Of a DNA stretch of 64,000 nucleotides, positions 47,216-58,707 are shown piece by piece. The translations under genes were made by a program, and so were the position numbers. The stretch comes from Prunus persica (taxonomy: Eukaryota; Streptophyta; Magnoliopsida; Rosales; Rosaceae), in the NCBI RefSeq assembly GCF_000346465.2, contig NC_034015.1, forward strand, positions 13,120,637 through 13,184,636. Direction: 5' to 3'. Within the stretch, counting starts at the first letter, position 1. Every line of letters begins with the position of its first letter. Under the pieces are notes generated by a model. That model ran no database searches. It saw only the letters and a list, made by a program, of their open reading frames with translations, and was not told the origin of the DNA.

Positions 47216-49156
47216 TTAATCTAGAGCACATATACCTAAAGACTTTCTAAGAGTGCCAAATGGAAGATTATCCAAAGATTTTGCAGCAATACATTTAAGA
47301 TCCAAACTTTCTAAAGCAACGGGTTCATGCACAACATTAGTGGAGGAGGACATACCATTATGATTTTCCTTTTTCCTCCAAACTAACTTTGTCTTAGTTG
47401 ACGGCAAACAATGAAAAGAAGATAGTTTGGATAAGCGGTTTACCTCTTCCATAAGATTTGAAATCTTATGTTGAATACTTACTTTTCCACCTATGCCATG
47501 AGAATTTAAACAAATAAATTCATTTCGAAGCTTATTGCATCTCGGTCTTATGTGCCCACGAGTTCCACAAAAGTGACAAATTGGAATAAATTTCTTGACT
47601 TCATGAGTGACAGAAGGTTCAATAGGTGAAGTGGATTTGACAAACTTTGTTTTAGACACAGCGGAAGACTTATTACTTGGTTCAAAACCCCAGCCTCGTT
47701 TGTCACCATCTCTTCTTCTCATGCTAATCATCTTGTCAATTTTTTCTGCACCAATGGTTAAAGAAACAATCCTTTCCTTTGAATTTTTAAGTTCAAGTTC
47801 AAGGGCTTTATTGTCAGATGTTAGAGATGCAATTAATTTATTCTGATCAGCCAATTTTTTATGCAAAAACATCAATGTTTCGTTCATACCTGCACTTACC
47901 TTTTCGGAATCTGCATCAGGGGATTGAAGCTCGTTTGCAATCCTGCAATTTTCCAGCTTCAGCACGGCAACTTCTTTGACGAGCTCACTATTTTGTTTAT
48001 TGAGCTTCTAAGAAGCAGCCAACAAATCATCATATTTGTTCATGATAAACTCAATATTTATACCTTTACAATCATCATCCTCATGTGATTCATCCAAGCT
48101 AACTGTGGTTATGAGTGCAACCGTCTTTTCATCAATCTCGCATTCTGATTCATTATCACTCCAAGTAGTATGCATTGCCTTATTCTTGCCATCCCTTTGT
48201 TTCTTTAAGGTGTTGGCACATTCCGAAGATATGTGTCCATAGCCTTCACATTCGAAACATTGGACCTTTTCTCTTGGATTCTTTCGTTCATTTGACCTGC
48301 GAAATTTAGACCCACCATCAGTATAGTTAACAAACCTATTTTTAGAATTTATACCTTTTGAATCTCGACTCCTTGGATCCTGATTTTTGAGAAAGTTTAT
48401 GAATAGTCTTGTGAGAATCGTTAATTCCTCATCCCTGCAATCTTCATTTGAATGTCCATCATCTTCTTCATTCACAACCTTGAAAGCAACATTTTTGCTC
48501 TTTTTAGGAGCTAGATGTTTCATCTCATAGGTTTGTATGGACCCTATGAGCTCTTGAACTTTCAAGGTGTTCAAGTCACGGATCTCTTCAATAGCCGTGA
48601 TCTTTGGTTGAAATCGTTGAGGCAAGGATCTCAAAATCTTTTTCACAACCCTGTCTTCTAAAATTTTTTCACCTAAACTTGAACAAGCATTCACAATTAC
48701 ACACAGTTTAGCATAAAATTTAGAAAAAGTTTCATTCTCATCCATCATGAGTATCTCAAACTGTAAAGTATGCATTTGAAGCTTGGCTCCTTTGACAGTA
48801 TCTGTTCCTTCATGAGTAACCTGCAAAATATCCCAAGCTTCCTTAGAAGTATCACAACCAGATATATATTCAAATTGATCTGAAGAGACAGCAGTAAATA
48901 AAGCATTTAACCCATTTTGATTAGTAGTGCTGTGTGTGACTTCTGCAGTGGTCCACTCATCTCTAGCTTTGAGGATTGTGGTTTCTTCATCTCCTTTTTC
49001 GATCTTCTTTATGGGTTTAGGAAATCCATGAACCACTGTACTCCATACATGTTCATCTAAGGACCAAAGAAATGACTTCATTTTGGCATTCCAAGCTCCA
49101 TAGTTGTTGCCATCAAAATATGGTGGATGTGCAATTGAGCCCGAGGCATGATCCAT
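47216..49156 (-). pseudogene. Copia gag of the younger element, one in-frame stop
   Basis: The first block (49156 to 48008, 382 aa) has a copia Gag N-terminus (YFDGNNYGAWNAKMKSFL), the helical UBN2-type core (SKEAWDILQVTHEGTDTVKG) and a CCHC zinc knuckle CFECEGYGHISSEC. A TAG stop at 48008-48010 is followed in the same frame by a second block to 47216, with a probable coiled coil (KLNKQNSELVKEVAVLK, then LADQNKLIASLTSDNKALEL) and a second knuckle-like CHFCGTRGHIRPRC. Because the frame stays open on both sides of one stop, either the stop is a recent disabling change or it is read through. Gag forms the virus-like particle. The frame ends at 47216 with no pol after it. Confidence 0.85.
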
Positions 49157-49211
49157 CCTAAGGTATATTAGATCTTACTGAGTATGTCCAGCAACCTGCT
49201 CTGATGCCAAT

Positions 49212-50384
49212 TGAAAATACCTGTAGGATATCTATATATGCCTGGAGAAGGTTAAACAAGCTAATTCGAATTTTTACAATAAATAATGATCAACCTTTGA
49301 AGCAGGATTGATATGAGTTATCAATCCTGAGATGTGCAAAGCTTAAAATAAAAGAACACGCAGAGAATTATTTTACGTGGTAAAACTCCACCTCTGGGAA
49401 AAATCCACGGGACTTCTCAGTCCAACTCAAATCCACTATAGAACGATGATTACAAGAAGTACTCACACACTTATCTTAGACTCAATGTTTACCGACTTCT
49501 TCGTAACTCAACTTCTGTCACGGGATGATCTTCGACACTCCTTATGTTGAACGCAATACTGGCCACGATTGCTTCAAGCTCGCCGGAGAAAAACCGCCAC
49601 CATGGTCTTGGTGCCCTCAACCGTATGAGTCACCGACATGCATATGAATGCAATATGAATGATTAAAGTGTTTGATAAATCACCAAGTAAAACATGGAAC
49701 ACTTGATGATTTATCTCAAATATATGCATAACAGCTTTTGCTTAAGAATTCTATATGCTCAACCCAATATCAAAAATTGTGCAAAACCAAATAGATGCAA
49801 GCTGCTTTTATTCAAAGCTTCCTATACCTAGTCAGATGGCCGCACATGAGTACCAAACCCACTTCAATTATAACTATGAACTTTTAGCTTAATTTGGACT
49901 CTTATGAAGACCACAATTGGTTTTCCAACATGAATATTAATTCAATATGGATTCTTATTGAAAAACGCCAACCAACCAATTTTTAATAGAAAAACAATAT
50001 CTATTAAAACAAATGAATTAGACCAATCAAGTAAGAGAAGATTTCAACCTACAAGTCATAATAGGAAAAGATAATATTTTAACTTAAATCAAAATAGAGT
50101 CCAACTAGAAAAGTAATCTTAAGAGATAAAGTCTAATCCTATTAAAAATAAGATTAACATAAAAATACTTGATTGAAAAAAAAAACTCAAACTAGGAATC
50201 CTATAATGAATGCATGATTATGTCATGATTTACCTGAAATCAAGTTTCTCATATCGGTCAAGTCAAGCCTCGGATGTATGGGGTTGAATGAGTTGTGCTA
50301 AAACGTCCAATAACAATTCTTCACACACTAATTTTCAACCTATGCTAGAGTTTAGGAAATGACAACACTATTTTCATACTAACA
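49212..50384 (-). mobile_element. 5' LTR of the younger gag-only copia element
   Basis: Partner of the LTR at 44102-45284, 1173 bp, TGTTAG start and TTTTCA end on the minus strand. It is followed on that strand by the primer-binding site at 49198-49210 and the Gag start at 49156. It carries the element's own promoter by analogy with other LTR elements. Confidence 0.95.
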
Positions 50385-50476
50385 TTAAGTATCATCCTCT
50401 GAGTCATTCTTGGTGCATATAGCTCCTCCACCAGTCACCGTTGTACCACATAGTCGATACATGTAGTTAGGTTAAG
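50385..50476 (-). pseudogene. Upstream fragment of the old copia GAG-pre-integrase region
   Basis: Minus-strand translation gives YRLCGTTVTGGGA, then acidic SEDDT, which continues in frame into LTLHLRLGHIS at 44101 once the nested element is removed. This is the region just before the integrase zinc finger in copia polyproteins. The rest of the upstream element is missing, and LINE sequence abuts it near 50476. Confidence 0.75.
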
Positions 50477-53404
50477 CCTTTAGGAAGAATTTGAGTACCA
50501 AACAGAATTCCCCTCCAAGTAGTAGAGCATGCAGCTTGATCAGCTTTATTAATATTCAGGATATTGTTGCTCTTAATACATTTTTCATGCAACACTCGAC
50601 TCAAGAGACCTTGATCTTTTTGCAACAGTTTCCAGCCCATCTTAGCTAGTAAAGCTTGATTCATTAAATGGGTTTGTTTCAAACCAAGACCACCCATGGA
50701 CTTAAGTTTACACACAGAATCCCATTTGACAAGGTGAATCTTGGCTTTATCCTCATTATGGCCCCATAAAAAGTCTGTGTTGAGTTTGTCAAGTTTATTG
50801 CAAATACTAATAGGCAATTGAATCGTTTGCATGGAATATATAGAAATGGAGGATGTAACAGATTGTAGATAAACTAACCTTCCTGCCATAGAAAGGGTGA
50901 GACTTCCATGAAGCAAGGCGTTGTTAAATTTTTATGACCACATGACTCCAAGTGTCTTTGTTAACTCTGAAGTGAATAAGAGGGACTCCAAGATAACTTC
51001 CCAGAGAATTAGTAAGCGAGGATCCACTAGTGGCAACAATTTGGCGGGCAATCTCACGGTCGGTGTTTAGAGAACAGAAAATCTTGGATTTTTCAAAATT
51101 GACTTGTTGTCCAGATAACCCACAGAAAGTTTCCAAGCAATGGTGCATAATAGTGACCTGTTGGATATTAGCTTCCCCAAACAAGATAAGATCATCTGCA
51201 AAGAAGAGGTGTGAGATAGCAGCTCCACCTCTAGCCACTTTAATTGGTTTCCATTTCTTAGCAATGATGGCACCATTAATGATATGTGACAACTTTTCTA
51301 TTCAGAGAACAAAAATATAAGGAGAAATAAGGTCTCCTTGTCTAATCCCACAAGTTGGCTGAATACTCCCAGTTCTTTCACCATTAAAAATGGCTTGATA
51401 CTTGACAATTATAATGCATTGCATAAGAAGTTTCAAAACTTTACCTCTGATACGAGCTTCCCAAAGCACATCTTTGATAAAGTGCCATTGAAGCCTGTCA
51501 TAAGCTTTGGACAAATCAATCTTCCAAGCAATGAAACCATTTTTACCTTTTGAGGTCTTGAATTTATTCCACACCTCATGTGCAATAATGATATTATCCA
51601 CAATTTGCCTACCAGGAACATAATTGACTTGAGTAGGACTCACAATCTTGCTCATAATAGGTCTGAGTTTATTCCACTAAATTTTTTTAGATTACCTTGT
51701 ATAAGGTGTTGCAAATGCTAATTGGTCTAAATTGAGACATAATAGTAGCATTTGTTACCTACGGGACAAGAGCAATAAGAGTGTTGTTGAGTCTGTCAGG
51801 GAGGCAAGCAGTGGTAAAACAATATTTGACCATAGAATATATGTCGGAGCTGCATAGGGACCAATTGTCATGGTAGAATTTAGCTAGGAATCCATCAGGC
51901 CCAAGAGCTTTAAGGCTACCAATAGAAAACATACTCATTTTTATATCATCGTCAGTTACCTCTCGATTCAAGTTGTTCAAATCCTCAGAGTCCAAAGCAG
52001 GAAAGAAATTTGGGTTGTTATACATCTCATAAGTTCTGGGTTTTAGAGAGAATAGCTCATTGAAATGGGAAACCACCAGAGCATGCATGTCAGATTTATC
52101 AGTGACTCAAACGTCGTTGGTGTTCTTTAGTCTCTCAATTTTGTTTCTTCTTCGTCTAACAATAGTAGATAGATGGAAAAATTTAGTGTTTTTGTCACCT
52201 TCCTTAAGCCAGGTGTTTCTAGATTTTTGGAGCCAAAGAAGTTGTTCTTGCTCTAGAATCACATTAAGATCACCATGAAGCTTTTTTTCCAGCTCAATAA
52301 GAAAAAGGTTATCCTTGTGGCAAAGGTTTCTCTAAATACCATAAATCCTGGCCATAATCCTTTTTTTTCTGTTGAAAGACATTGTCAAACACCTCATTGT
52401 TCCAGCCAGTGAGGGCCTTGGCCAGAGAAGTAGTTTTACAAACAATATTACCATGGGTATTATTCCAGGTAGTAGTGATAAAGCCCTTAAAGTCTTCATG
52501 AAGCATCCACATTGCTTGGACTCTAAAAATTTTAAATTCAGGTCTCGGGCACTGAGCAGAGTTCATGGATATCAGCATAGGACAGTGGTCAGACTTTATT
52601 CTAGGTAAATGTCTAACATATGCTTCATGGAATGTTTGTCTCCAATCAATGCTACAAAGACCTCTGTCTAGTCTTTCCCGAATAGTTTCACCATGATATC
52701 AATTTTCTTGTACCAAGTAAACTCAGCTCCAGAGAATCCAAGATCCATTAAATGGTTCATACTAATCCAATCAGCAAAACCAGTTTGACTATGAGTGGGT
52801 CTGCCTCCCTTTTTTTCAAAGTCAACAGTAATCTCATTGAAATCCCCAGCCACAAGCCAAGGCAATTTAGCAACATCAGAAACACAGTTAAGAGTCATGA
52901 AGTATTGTCATTCGTAATCAAAGCTGTAAGTGATTGGCTGGAACAAGCTACAGTATTTAGTTGAACATTGTTACAATTCCACAAAATCCAAAGACCTCCC
53001 GAGAAGCCATTAGCATCAACAATGTAGTGATTAGTAAATCTCAAACTATTAACAACATGTAATGCACGATCACTGAGAATTCTTGGTTCAAGGATAGCAA
53101 GGATCTCAATATGATGTGCTTGTGTAGAGACTTGATTATTCTGGGTAAGGCTTTATCCCCAGCACCTTTAACATTCCAAACCAGTATCATTGATAAATAA
53201 TAAAATAAGGTAACAGGGCGAACCCCAAATTTAAAGAGTAGAGCTCATAGCCTCCACTAAGGCAGAAGTAGAGGCAACAACACCAGATTTTTCATCTATC
53301 ATGGTTTTTTGCAGCCTGCCAGTCTCAATGGTAACGGTGTGGGGTAGGTGACTAAGCTTAGTTTCATTTGGAATGACCATATCAACAAAACACTTAATAA
53401 AAAA
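50477..53404 (-). pseudogene. Decayed L1-type LINE (endonuclease and reverse transcriptase)
   Basis: On the minus strand from about 53190: an APE-type endonuclease start (ILVWNVKGAG), its later part (52668-52898, WLVAGDFNE and DLGFSGAEFTW), a linker (52309-52578), then reverse transcriptase (52088 to 50924, with LKALGPDGFLAKFYHDNW, PGRQIVDNIIIAHE, AWKIDLSKAYDRLQW, CGIRQGDLISPYIF and the active-site FADDLILFGEA). The post-RT region follows (50467-50916, GGLGLKQTHLMNQALLAKMGWK). Several stops and frame shifts separate the blocks. The 3' end with a poly-A tail is missing, cut where the old copia fragment begins. 53200-53400 may be remains of ORF1. Confidence 0.88.
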
Positions 53405-53427
53405 AAAGTATAGCGCCGCTATACTTT
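53405..53427. repeat. 11-bp perfect inverted repeat at the LINE edge
   Basis: AAAGTATAGCG, one C, then the exact reverse complement CGCTATACTTT, within an A-rich then T-rich setting. It lies right at the outer limit of recognisable LINE sequence. Confidence 0.85.
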
Positions 53428-54539
53428 CTTTAGTACAAAAATGGATTCCTTGTCTTTTCCCCCTCTTTAATACAAAATGGCCAATTTGAGAGTCGTATGT
53501 TTGAAACTATGACTTTGAATGTGGGGGGATAAATACCATCTATCACTCTCACTTGAGGTGGAAGCTTTTGTACTTGAGCACACTAGTGTACTCACACGAC
53601 CATTAGCAGCCTCCTGAGGTAATTTATAGAAGGAAAAAAAACAATTAATATGCTACTTTTCTTTGACAAACATTCCAACAAGAAAGCAAATTTACAATTT
53701 GGAAGTTGAAGGAAGGCTGCTTGCATTATATATATTTGTATATTTCCTATCACATGGGTGAGACCATTTGCATCATCATGGAGAAAAGTAATTAATTCAT
53801 GTTATAGCAAAAATGGAATACTATTCCGGGTCGGCCATTTTAGTAACGACAAATTTGGAAAAACGAAAACAAAAAACACATTGTCTTTCTCTTTTTGTGT
53901 TTGGTGCCGATCGTGGAAGCCAAAACTTCAAAGAAAAATTACAAAAACACCAGCTAGTACCAATGGCGGGGCTCTCAGAAAATCAAAGCATGCATACAGG
54001 CGCATAGGTTCGAAGTTCCAAAGTACCCACTGAATATTTGTACACCGTTATTGTGCAATTTTGTTAGAAGAAATTTGGACACCATCATTGTTGCACCCAA
54101 ATAAGAAAAATAAATAACTAAATTTGGTAATATAATTTTTTGAAATGGAAATCGTGGTCAAAAGAGTCACAATTGAGTAGTTGTGGTGGTTCATGTTATT
54201 AAAAGGGGTTTGAAAGAGTATAAATGAAATGAAAATAAAATGACCAAACCTTCTCTTCTCTTTATATATATTGACTGGCTATTAGCTTTCACGCCCTCAC
54301 CTTCCATTCTCTTCTTCTGATTTCTGCTGTCTCCCCTACTTCATATATATTTATTTTTTCATAATAATATATATTTCTATTTTTATATATAGCCCCCTCA
54401 ACTTTCATAACTACCACCATAAAGCTCAAATTCTTCATCTCCCTCCTCCTTATGTAGATATGTCTCATGCTCTGGAAGCAGCCCATAACCACTGAAACTT
54501 CTTGAGTTTTCACCATTGTATTCTTGAGTTTTCACCAAT

Positions 54540-54544
<5 letters not shown>

Positions 54545-54588
<44 letters not shown>
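54545..54588. repeat. (TC)n microsatellite
   Basis: About 22 TC units upstream of the WD40 gene, just after a donor-like sequence. In the leader or leader intron. Confidence 0.9.
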
Positions 54589-54593
<5 letters not shown>

Positions 54594-55154
54594 ATATTGG
54601 ATGGTTTTCAAACTTTGTTCACACCCTTTTCTTTTCTGATCTTTTTTTTTTCTGGGTAGTTTTTTGATAGTTAACTGTAGGACTCTGCATTTGTTGTGGA
54701 TGGAATAATGGAACAATATTATTATCAAAATAAGTATACAAAACCAAGATGAAGAGTTCTCATCAATGAGTCAATCTTTTTCTTCTTCTTTTTATTTTTT
54801 TATTTTTTTTATTTTTGTGGTAATGAGTTCTCATCATAGTCAAAGAGCTTTTTCATCTTGGTCTAATGGATACTGCTGCACAATTTGTAAGTACATTACC
54901 CTTTCCAGAAAATCGGTTTTATATAGAGATTTTGATAGTCAACCTTGATTAGGTATAACAGAATACGGTGATAAGCGCCTACCCTTCCTTTTTATTTTTA
55001 TTTTACTTTATTTATGGAGATGACCGCCATCTCCTTTTCTTTTTTATAAATCAAAGTGTAGGCACCTAGCTAGAAGATCATAGAGCTTCTTCTTTTTTTT
55101 TTAACATGTATGTTTTGTCTTTTTAATGCTGCATGTATATAACTTGCACATATG

Positions 55155-55270
55155 GGCTTAGCCAAGTTAGTTAAAACAGATATGCTTCCTATTATGCATT
55201 CGAATTCGAATCCCCTTCTCTGTAATTTATATTATATGAAAATTGAATATCTTTTGTATAAAAAAAATTA
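55155..55270 (+). mobile_element. Probable tRNA-derived SINE
   Basis: An A-box-like TTAGCCAAGTTAGTTAAAA (about 55159) and a B box TTCGAATCCCC (55205-55215) stand at tRNA spacing and are followed by AT-rich sequence and an A run ending near 55270. It is not a functional tRNA because the flanks do not fold as acceptor arms. No clear target duplication was found, so the ends are approximate. Confidence 0.5.
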
Positions 55271-55353
55271 AAAAAGTTGTACATTATTGACATTTGACAC
55301 TAAAATCACCAAGCAGCTAGAGAGAAAATACACAAATTTCAATTATTCCAAGC

Positions 55354-56988
55354 ATGCAAAGCCCAGCAGAGAAAAGAGCAGGAGTGTACACCTACATAAG
55401 CCAGTGGCCAATCTACTCCTTAGCTTGGTCAGTCCGTCATGACAAGCCCTCACGCCTTGCCATAGGCAGCTTCATTGAAGACTACAGCAATAAGGTTGAG
55501 CTAGTCCAATTCAACCGGGACACCTCCGATTTTGCTACTGATAACCGCCTAATTTTCGACCACCCTTACGCACCCACCAACCTCATGTTCTTCCCCTCCA
55601 AGGACCCTTCAAACCCCGACCTGATCGCCACGTCCGGCGACTACTTGAGGCTATGGGAGATCCATGATGACAGAATTGAGCTCAAGTCCCTGCTCAATGG
55701 GAACAGTAGCAGTGAATTTAATTCGGCTATAACATCTTTTGATTGGGCTGAGTGTGACACTAAGCGTGTGGCCACGTCTAGTGTGGACACTACATGCACA
55801 ATTTGGGACATTGAGAGGGAAGCTGTGGACACTCAGTTGGTGGCTCATGATAAAGAAGTGTATGACATTTCTTGGGGTGGCTTCAATGTGTTTGCCTCAG
55901 CTTCTGGGGATGGCACTGTCAGGGTCTTTGATTTGAGGGACAAAGAGAGGTAAGGGTTAATTCAAAATTTTACTTTGCGTGCAATTTTTTCAGACTGAAA
56001 ACTCAAGTCTTTTATTCCGTATTTGTTTTGAGAGAGGGAATCCAACGTGAGACATTTTTTAATTTGGGGTAATTGAATGAGAAATACTACTAGACCTAGT
56101 TTTAGTTGCCTAGTTGATAAGAAGTCTGCAGTTGAGTTCAACGTACTTCTGATTCAGGAGCTGACCTACATGAGGTCAAGTGTGGCTAAAAACCTTACTT
56201 GTAATAGGAAAATCACTGTTTTGTTATTCTCGATCAATAACACAATGACACGTGGAAAAGTTATCATACGTGTCATTGCGTTATTGACCAGAAATAGCAA
56301 AAAGTGATATTTCCGTTACATGAGAGTAAGCCCCTATACAGTTCCATTTAGCCTACTATCACAGTACAAAATTTTGAGCCTTCTGATTCACAAGTCTTGT
56401 GATGAAGTTCTACTATTATAAGGAAGAGAAAAGTCAATTTTGGTGGGGTATAATTTGTCTTCCTTAACCTATATTTGCATTTGATTTATTATAGTAGAAT
56501 GATGTTATTTTTATCACATTTACTGATCGCATTGCTAATAAATACAATAATTTTATACAAATTTTTTCAATAGATCAACCATAGTGTATGAAAACCCATC
56601 TCAAGATGGGTCCTTGCTGAGGCTGGAATGGAACAAGCAAGACCCAAGATTCATTGCCACAGTGGGCATGGACAGCAACAAAGTCGTGATATTGGACATC
56701 AGATTTCCTACAGCTCCTCTCATGGAGCTTAAAAAGCACGGATCCAGTGTGAACGCCATTTCCTGGTCCCCAGGTATGGGCCACCAGATATGTTCTGTGA
56801 GTGATGATTCAAGGGCTATGATTTGGGAGGTGGTCAAACCTGGGGTTCAATCGGACGGTGGTGGGAATGTGGAGCCAGAGATGTGGTATGGAGCGACGGC
56901 TCAGATTAACCAAGTGCGTTGGTCTGCTGTGGAGGTGGATTGGATTGCTATTGCCTTCTTGAATAAGTTGCAGGTCTTGAAGGTTTAG
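55354..56988 (+). CDS. WD40 repeat protein of the LWD/TTG1 (AN11) clade
   Basis: Two exons, 55354-55949 and 56574-56988, give 336 aa, close to the usual 340-350 aa of the clade. Hallmarks in order: [127 protein letters not shown], and the C-terminal [19 protein letters not shown]1/AN11 members scaffold MYB-bHLH complexes for anthocyanin, trichomes and seed-coat traits; LWD1/2 members act in the clock. Phrases such as EREAVDTQL and WSVRHDK are nearer to LWD, but YSLAWS and the short N-terminus fit neither perfectly, so it could be a third subgroup. The intron position, after DLRDKE, is diagnostic in this sequence. Confidence 0.9.
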
Positions 56989-57358
56989 AAATTACAAGGT
57001 TCATGAAAAAAAATATATATAATAGTATCATTGGCAATTTCATGGGCAATGGTATATTTAGAGTTGTATAATTAAGAGTGGAAAGGAGAAATGGGAATTA
57101 ATTTAACTGGGAGATATTTGTAAAATACAATTTTCGTGTGACAATGGAAATGGTCAAAATGCTCATCGACCAATACCACAATGAAGTTTTGTATCGTGTA
57201 AATTTTTATTAAGCATGAACTTCTTATCTTGATGTGAATGTTGACTGACCGGCACAATTAGGTAGTTGATCAATGTAAATTTTTCTTAAGTACAACATTA
57301 ACACGCGACAAATTTTGTTATATTTTTCTTCTTTCATTTTTTCAAAATCATTACGTTA
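56989..57358. other. 3' flank of the WD40 gene
   Basis: Probable 3' UTR and AT-rich spacer up to the fold-back element. No gene seen. Confidence 0.55.
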
Positions 57359-57737
57359 AAGTCCCATTTGGTTCATGGAACAAATTTGAGGGGAAATCAC
57401 TTCCCATGTCATTCCCCAAGGGATGAAAATGGAAGATTCATTTCCCACGTTTGGTAATGCTAAAAAAGTAACCGGAAAATATCACTTTATTTCATTTTCC
57501 ATTTTTGTTTCGAGTAGAAATGGAAAACAAAGTTTGTATAAATTTTCAATTATACCTATATTAAATTAAATAAAAAAAGAATGCATTTCATGTGAAATGA
57601 AATAAAGTGGTATTTCCTGGTTACTTTCTTAGCATTAGCAAACATGAGAAATGAATCTTTCACTTCTCATCCCTTGTGAAAAAATATAGAAAATTATTTT
57701 CCATCAAATCTTTTTCGCGAATCAAATGTAGCCTAAG
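57359..57737. mobile_element. Fold-back MITE, about 380 bp
   Basis: The two halves are imperfect inverted repeats of about 150 bp. Left order: CCCATTTGGTTCATGGAA, CAAGGGATGAAAATGGAAGA, GTTTGGTAATGCTAA, AAAGTAACCGG, CACTTTATTTCATTTTCC. The reverse complement of the right half gives CTACATTTGATTCGCGAA, CAAGGGATGAGAAGTGAAAG, GTTTGCTAATGCTAA, GAAAGTAACCAGG, CACTTTATTTCATTTCAC. The end motif TTTGGTTCATGGAA is typical of hAT-like MITEs. It ends only about 20 bp from the solo LTR at 57761. Confidence 0.85.
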
Positions 57738-57760
57738 TTCTCTATGATTATGGAAGATCT

Positions 57761-58707
57761 TGTTTGTGCAAATAATCTCACGGGAGAATATTCGCTTCTA
57801 GATCCCTCAACTTTCGACCTTTCCTTCTCTCTCTTCCTCGTTTCCTGTAAAAAAGATTGGAGTAAATAGACCACATCCGGGGGTGTTGCTCAAAGGCCCT
57901 CTGATGCCTATGCCTAAGTTAGTTCGAGTGTTTGTAGAAAACCGGGATGCCGGAGCCGTGTGTGGTGGGCGGAGCCGTGTGGAGAAATATGGAGAGTGGA
58001 GAGAGAGCTTCAGGTATTTTTCTCGGGTATTAGGAGTAGGTTTAGATGTACCTTGAATGATGAATGAGGTCGTCTATTTATAGGAACCTCAGGGCTAGGA
58101 TTTTGTAGAGAATATGCTGAGTTTATTCTCTACTCAAATTCATAGGGATCGAGTCAGACTGAGATAATATTTGAATTAAATGATATTATCACATTTTATG
58201 AAGATAATATATGAATTAATGATATTATCTTCTCTTTATTATGACTAGCCTCTCTGCACGCGCTTCCGCGCTTGCGAGAGGTTTTTTTAAAAAAATAAGT
58301 AAATTTATTTTAGAATTAAAAAAGATAATGGGTAGTTGTGTTCCATAAAAATAGGATCCATTATCTGCTTTTTCTTTTTCTTTTAATTTTTTTAAATATG
58401 AAAAAGTGTGAATTTACCATATTATCCTCATTTAATTAATAATTTGAATTATTAATGTTTGCATTAACCAAGGACATTTTCTGGTATTTTGAATGTTTCA
58501 CCATTCTCTGCCTTTTGCTTTATATATATAGATAATATCTGAATTAATGATATTATCTTATTAAATTAAGATAATATCATATTAATTAAGATATTTATCT
58601 CAATTAATTAATTAGTCAGATAAACTGGTTCAATTAATTAATTTAAGAGATAATCTTCTCTTCCACGTGTCGTGCTGTGATTGAAGACGAAAATATTTGC
58701 TCCCACA
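57761..58707 (-). mobile_element. Solo LTR with perfect 5-bp target duplication
   Basis: On the minus strand it starts TGTGGGAGCAAATATTTTCG and ends TTTGCACAAACA (TG..CA). GATCT flanks it on both sides (57756-57760 and 58708-58712). A TATA box CTATAAATAG lies on the minus strand near 58075, followed downstream by CTCCACTCTCC and a C-rich region, as in Ty3/gypsy-type LTRs. No second LTR or internal region lies next to it, so it is a solo LTR left by recombination. It contains a later 288-bp Helitron insertion; without it the LTR is about 659 bp. Superfamily assignment is an inference. Confidence 0.82.
58245..58532 (-). mobile_element. Non-autonomous Helitron, 288 bp
   Basis: Minus strand: the 5' end TCTATATATATAAAGC follows an A, and the 3' end is CTAG followed by T, so the insertion is between A and T as Helitrons require. 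Just before CTAG is a GC-rich hairpin: stem CCTCTCGCAAGCGCG, loop GAA, and the near-complementary GCGCGTGCAGAGAGG. There are no terminal inverted repeats and no target duplication. It lacks any open frame, so it depends on a Rep/helicase from elsewhere. It lies within the solo LTR. Confidence 0.85.

Larger units (their letters stand above)
44102..50384 (-). mobile_element. Gag-only copia-type LTR retrotransposon, nested insertion
   Basis: 6.28 kb, with LTRs at 49212-50384 (5') and 44102-45284 (3'). The primer-binding site TTGGCATCAGAGC (49198-49210) lies one base inside the 5' LTR and matches the copia initiator-Met tRNA type; the polypurine tract is at 45285-45297. Inside is a gag frame only (49156 down to 47216, one in-frame stop); no protease, integrase, RT or RNase H is visible in 45.3-47.2 kb. 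Flanks read TTAAT on the left and TTAAG on the right, a target duplication with one change. Removing the element joins the older copia GAG-pre-integrase coding sequence in frame. It is therefore non-autonomous and would need proteins from a relative. Confidence 0.93.
53428..55353. other. Upstream region of the WD40 gene
   Basis: Contains a candidate TATA box TATATATA (54263-54270), a (TC)n run (54545-54588), and a SINE-like segment (55155-55270). A donor-like ATGTAAGTC at 54538-54546 and an acceptor-like CAGCTAG ending near 55320 would allow a leader intron of about 780 bp, which would place the TC run inside that intron. Open frames around 53758-54033 show no recognisable protein. Confidence 0.45.

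Noticed and set aside
53758..54033. Plus-strand 91-aa frame upstream of the WD40 gene
   Set aside because: No protein-like motif, two overlapping frames in the same region, AT-rich DNA.
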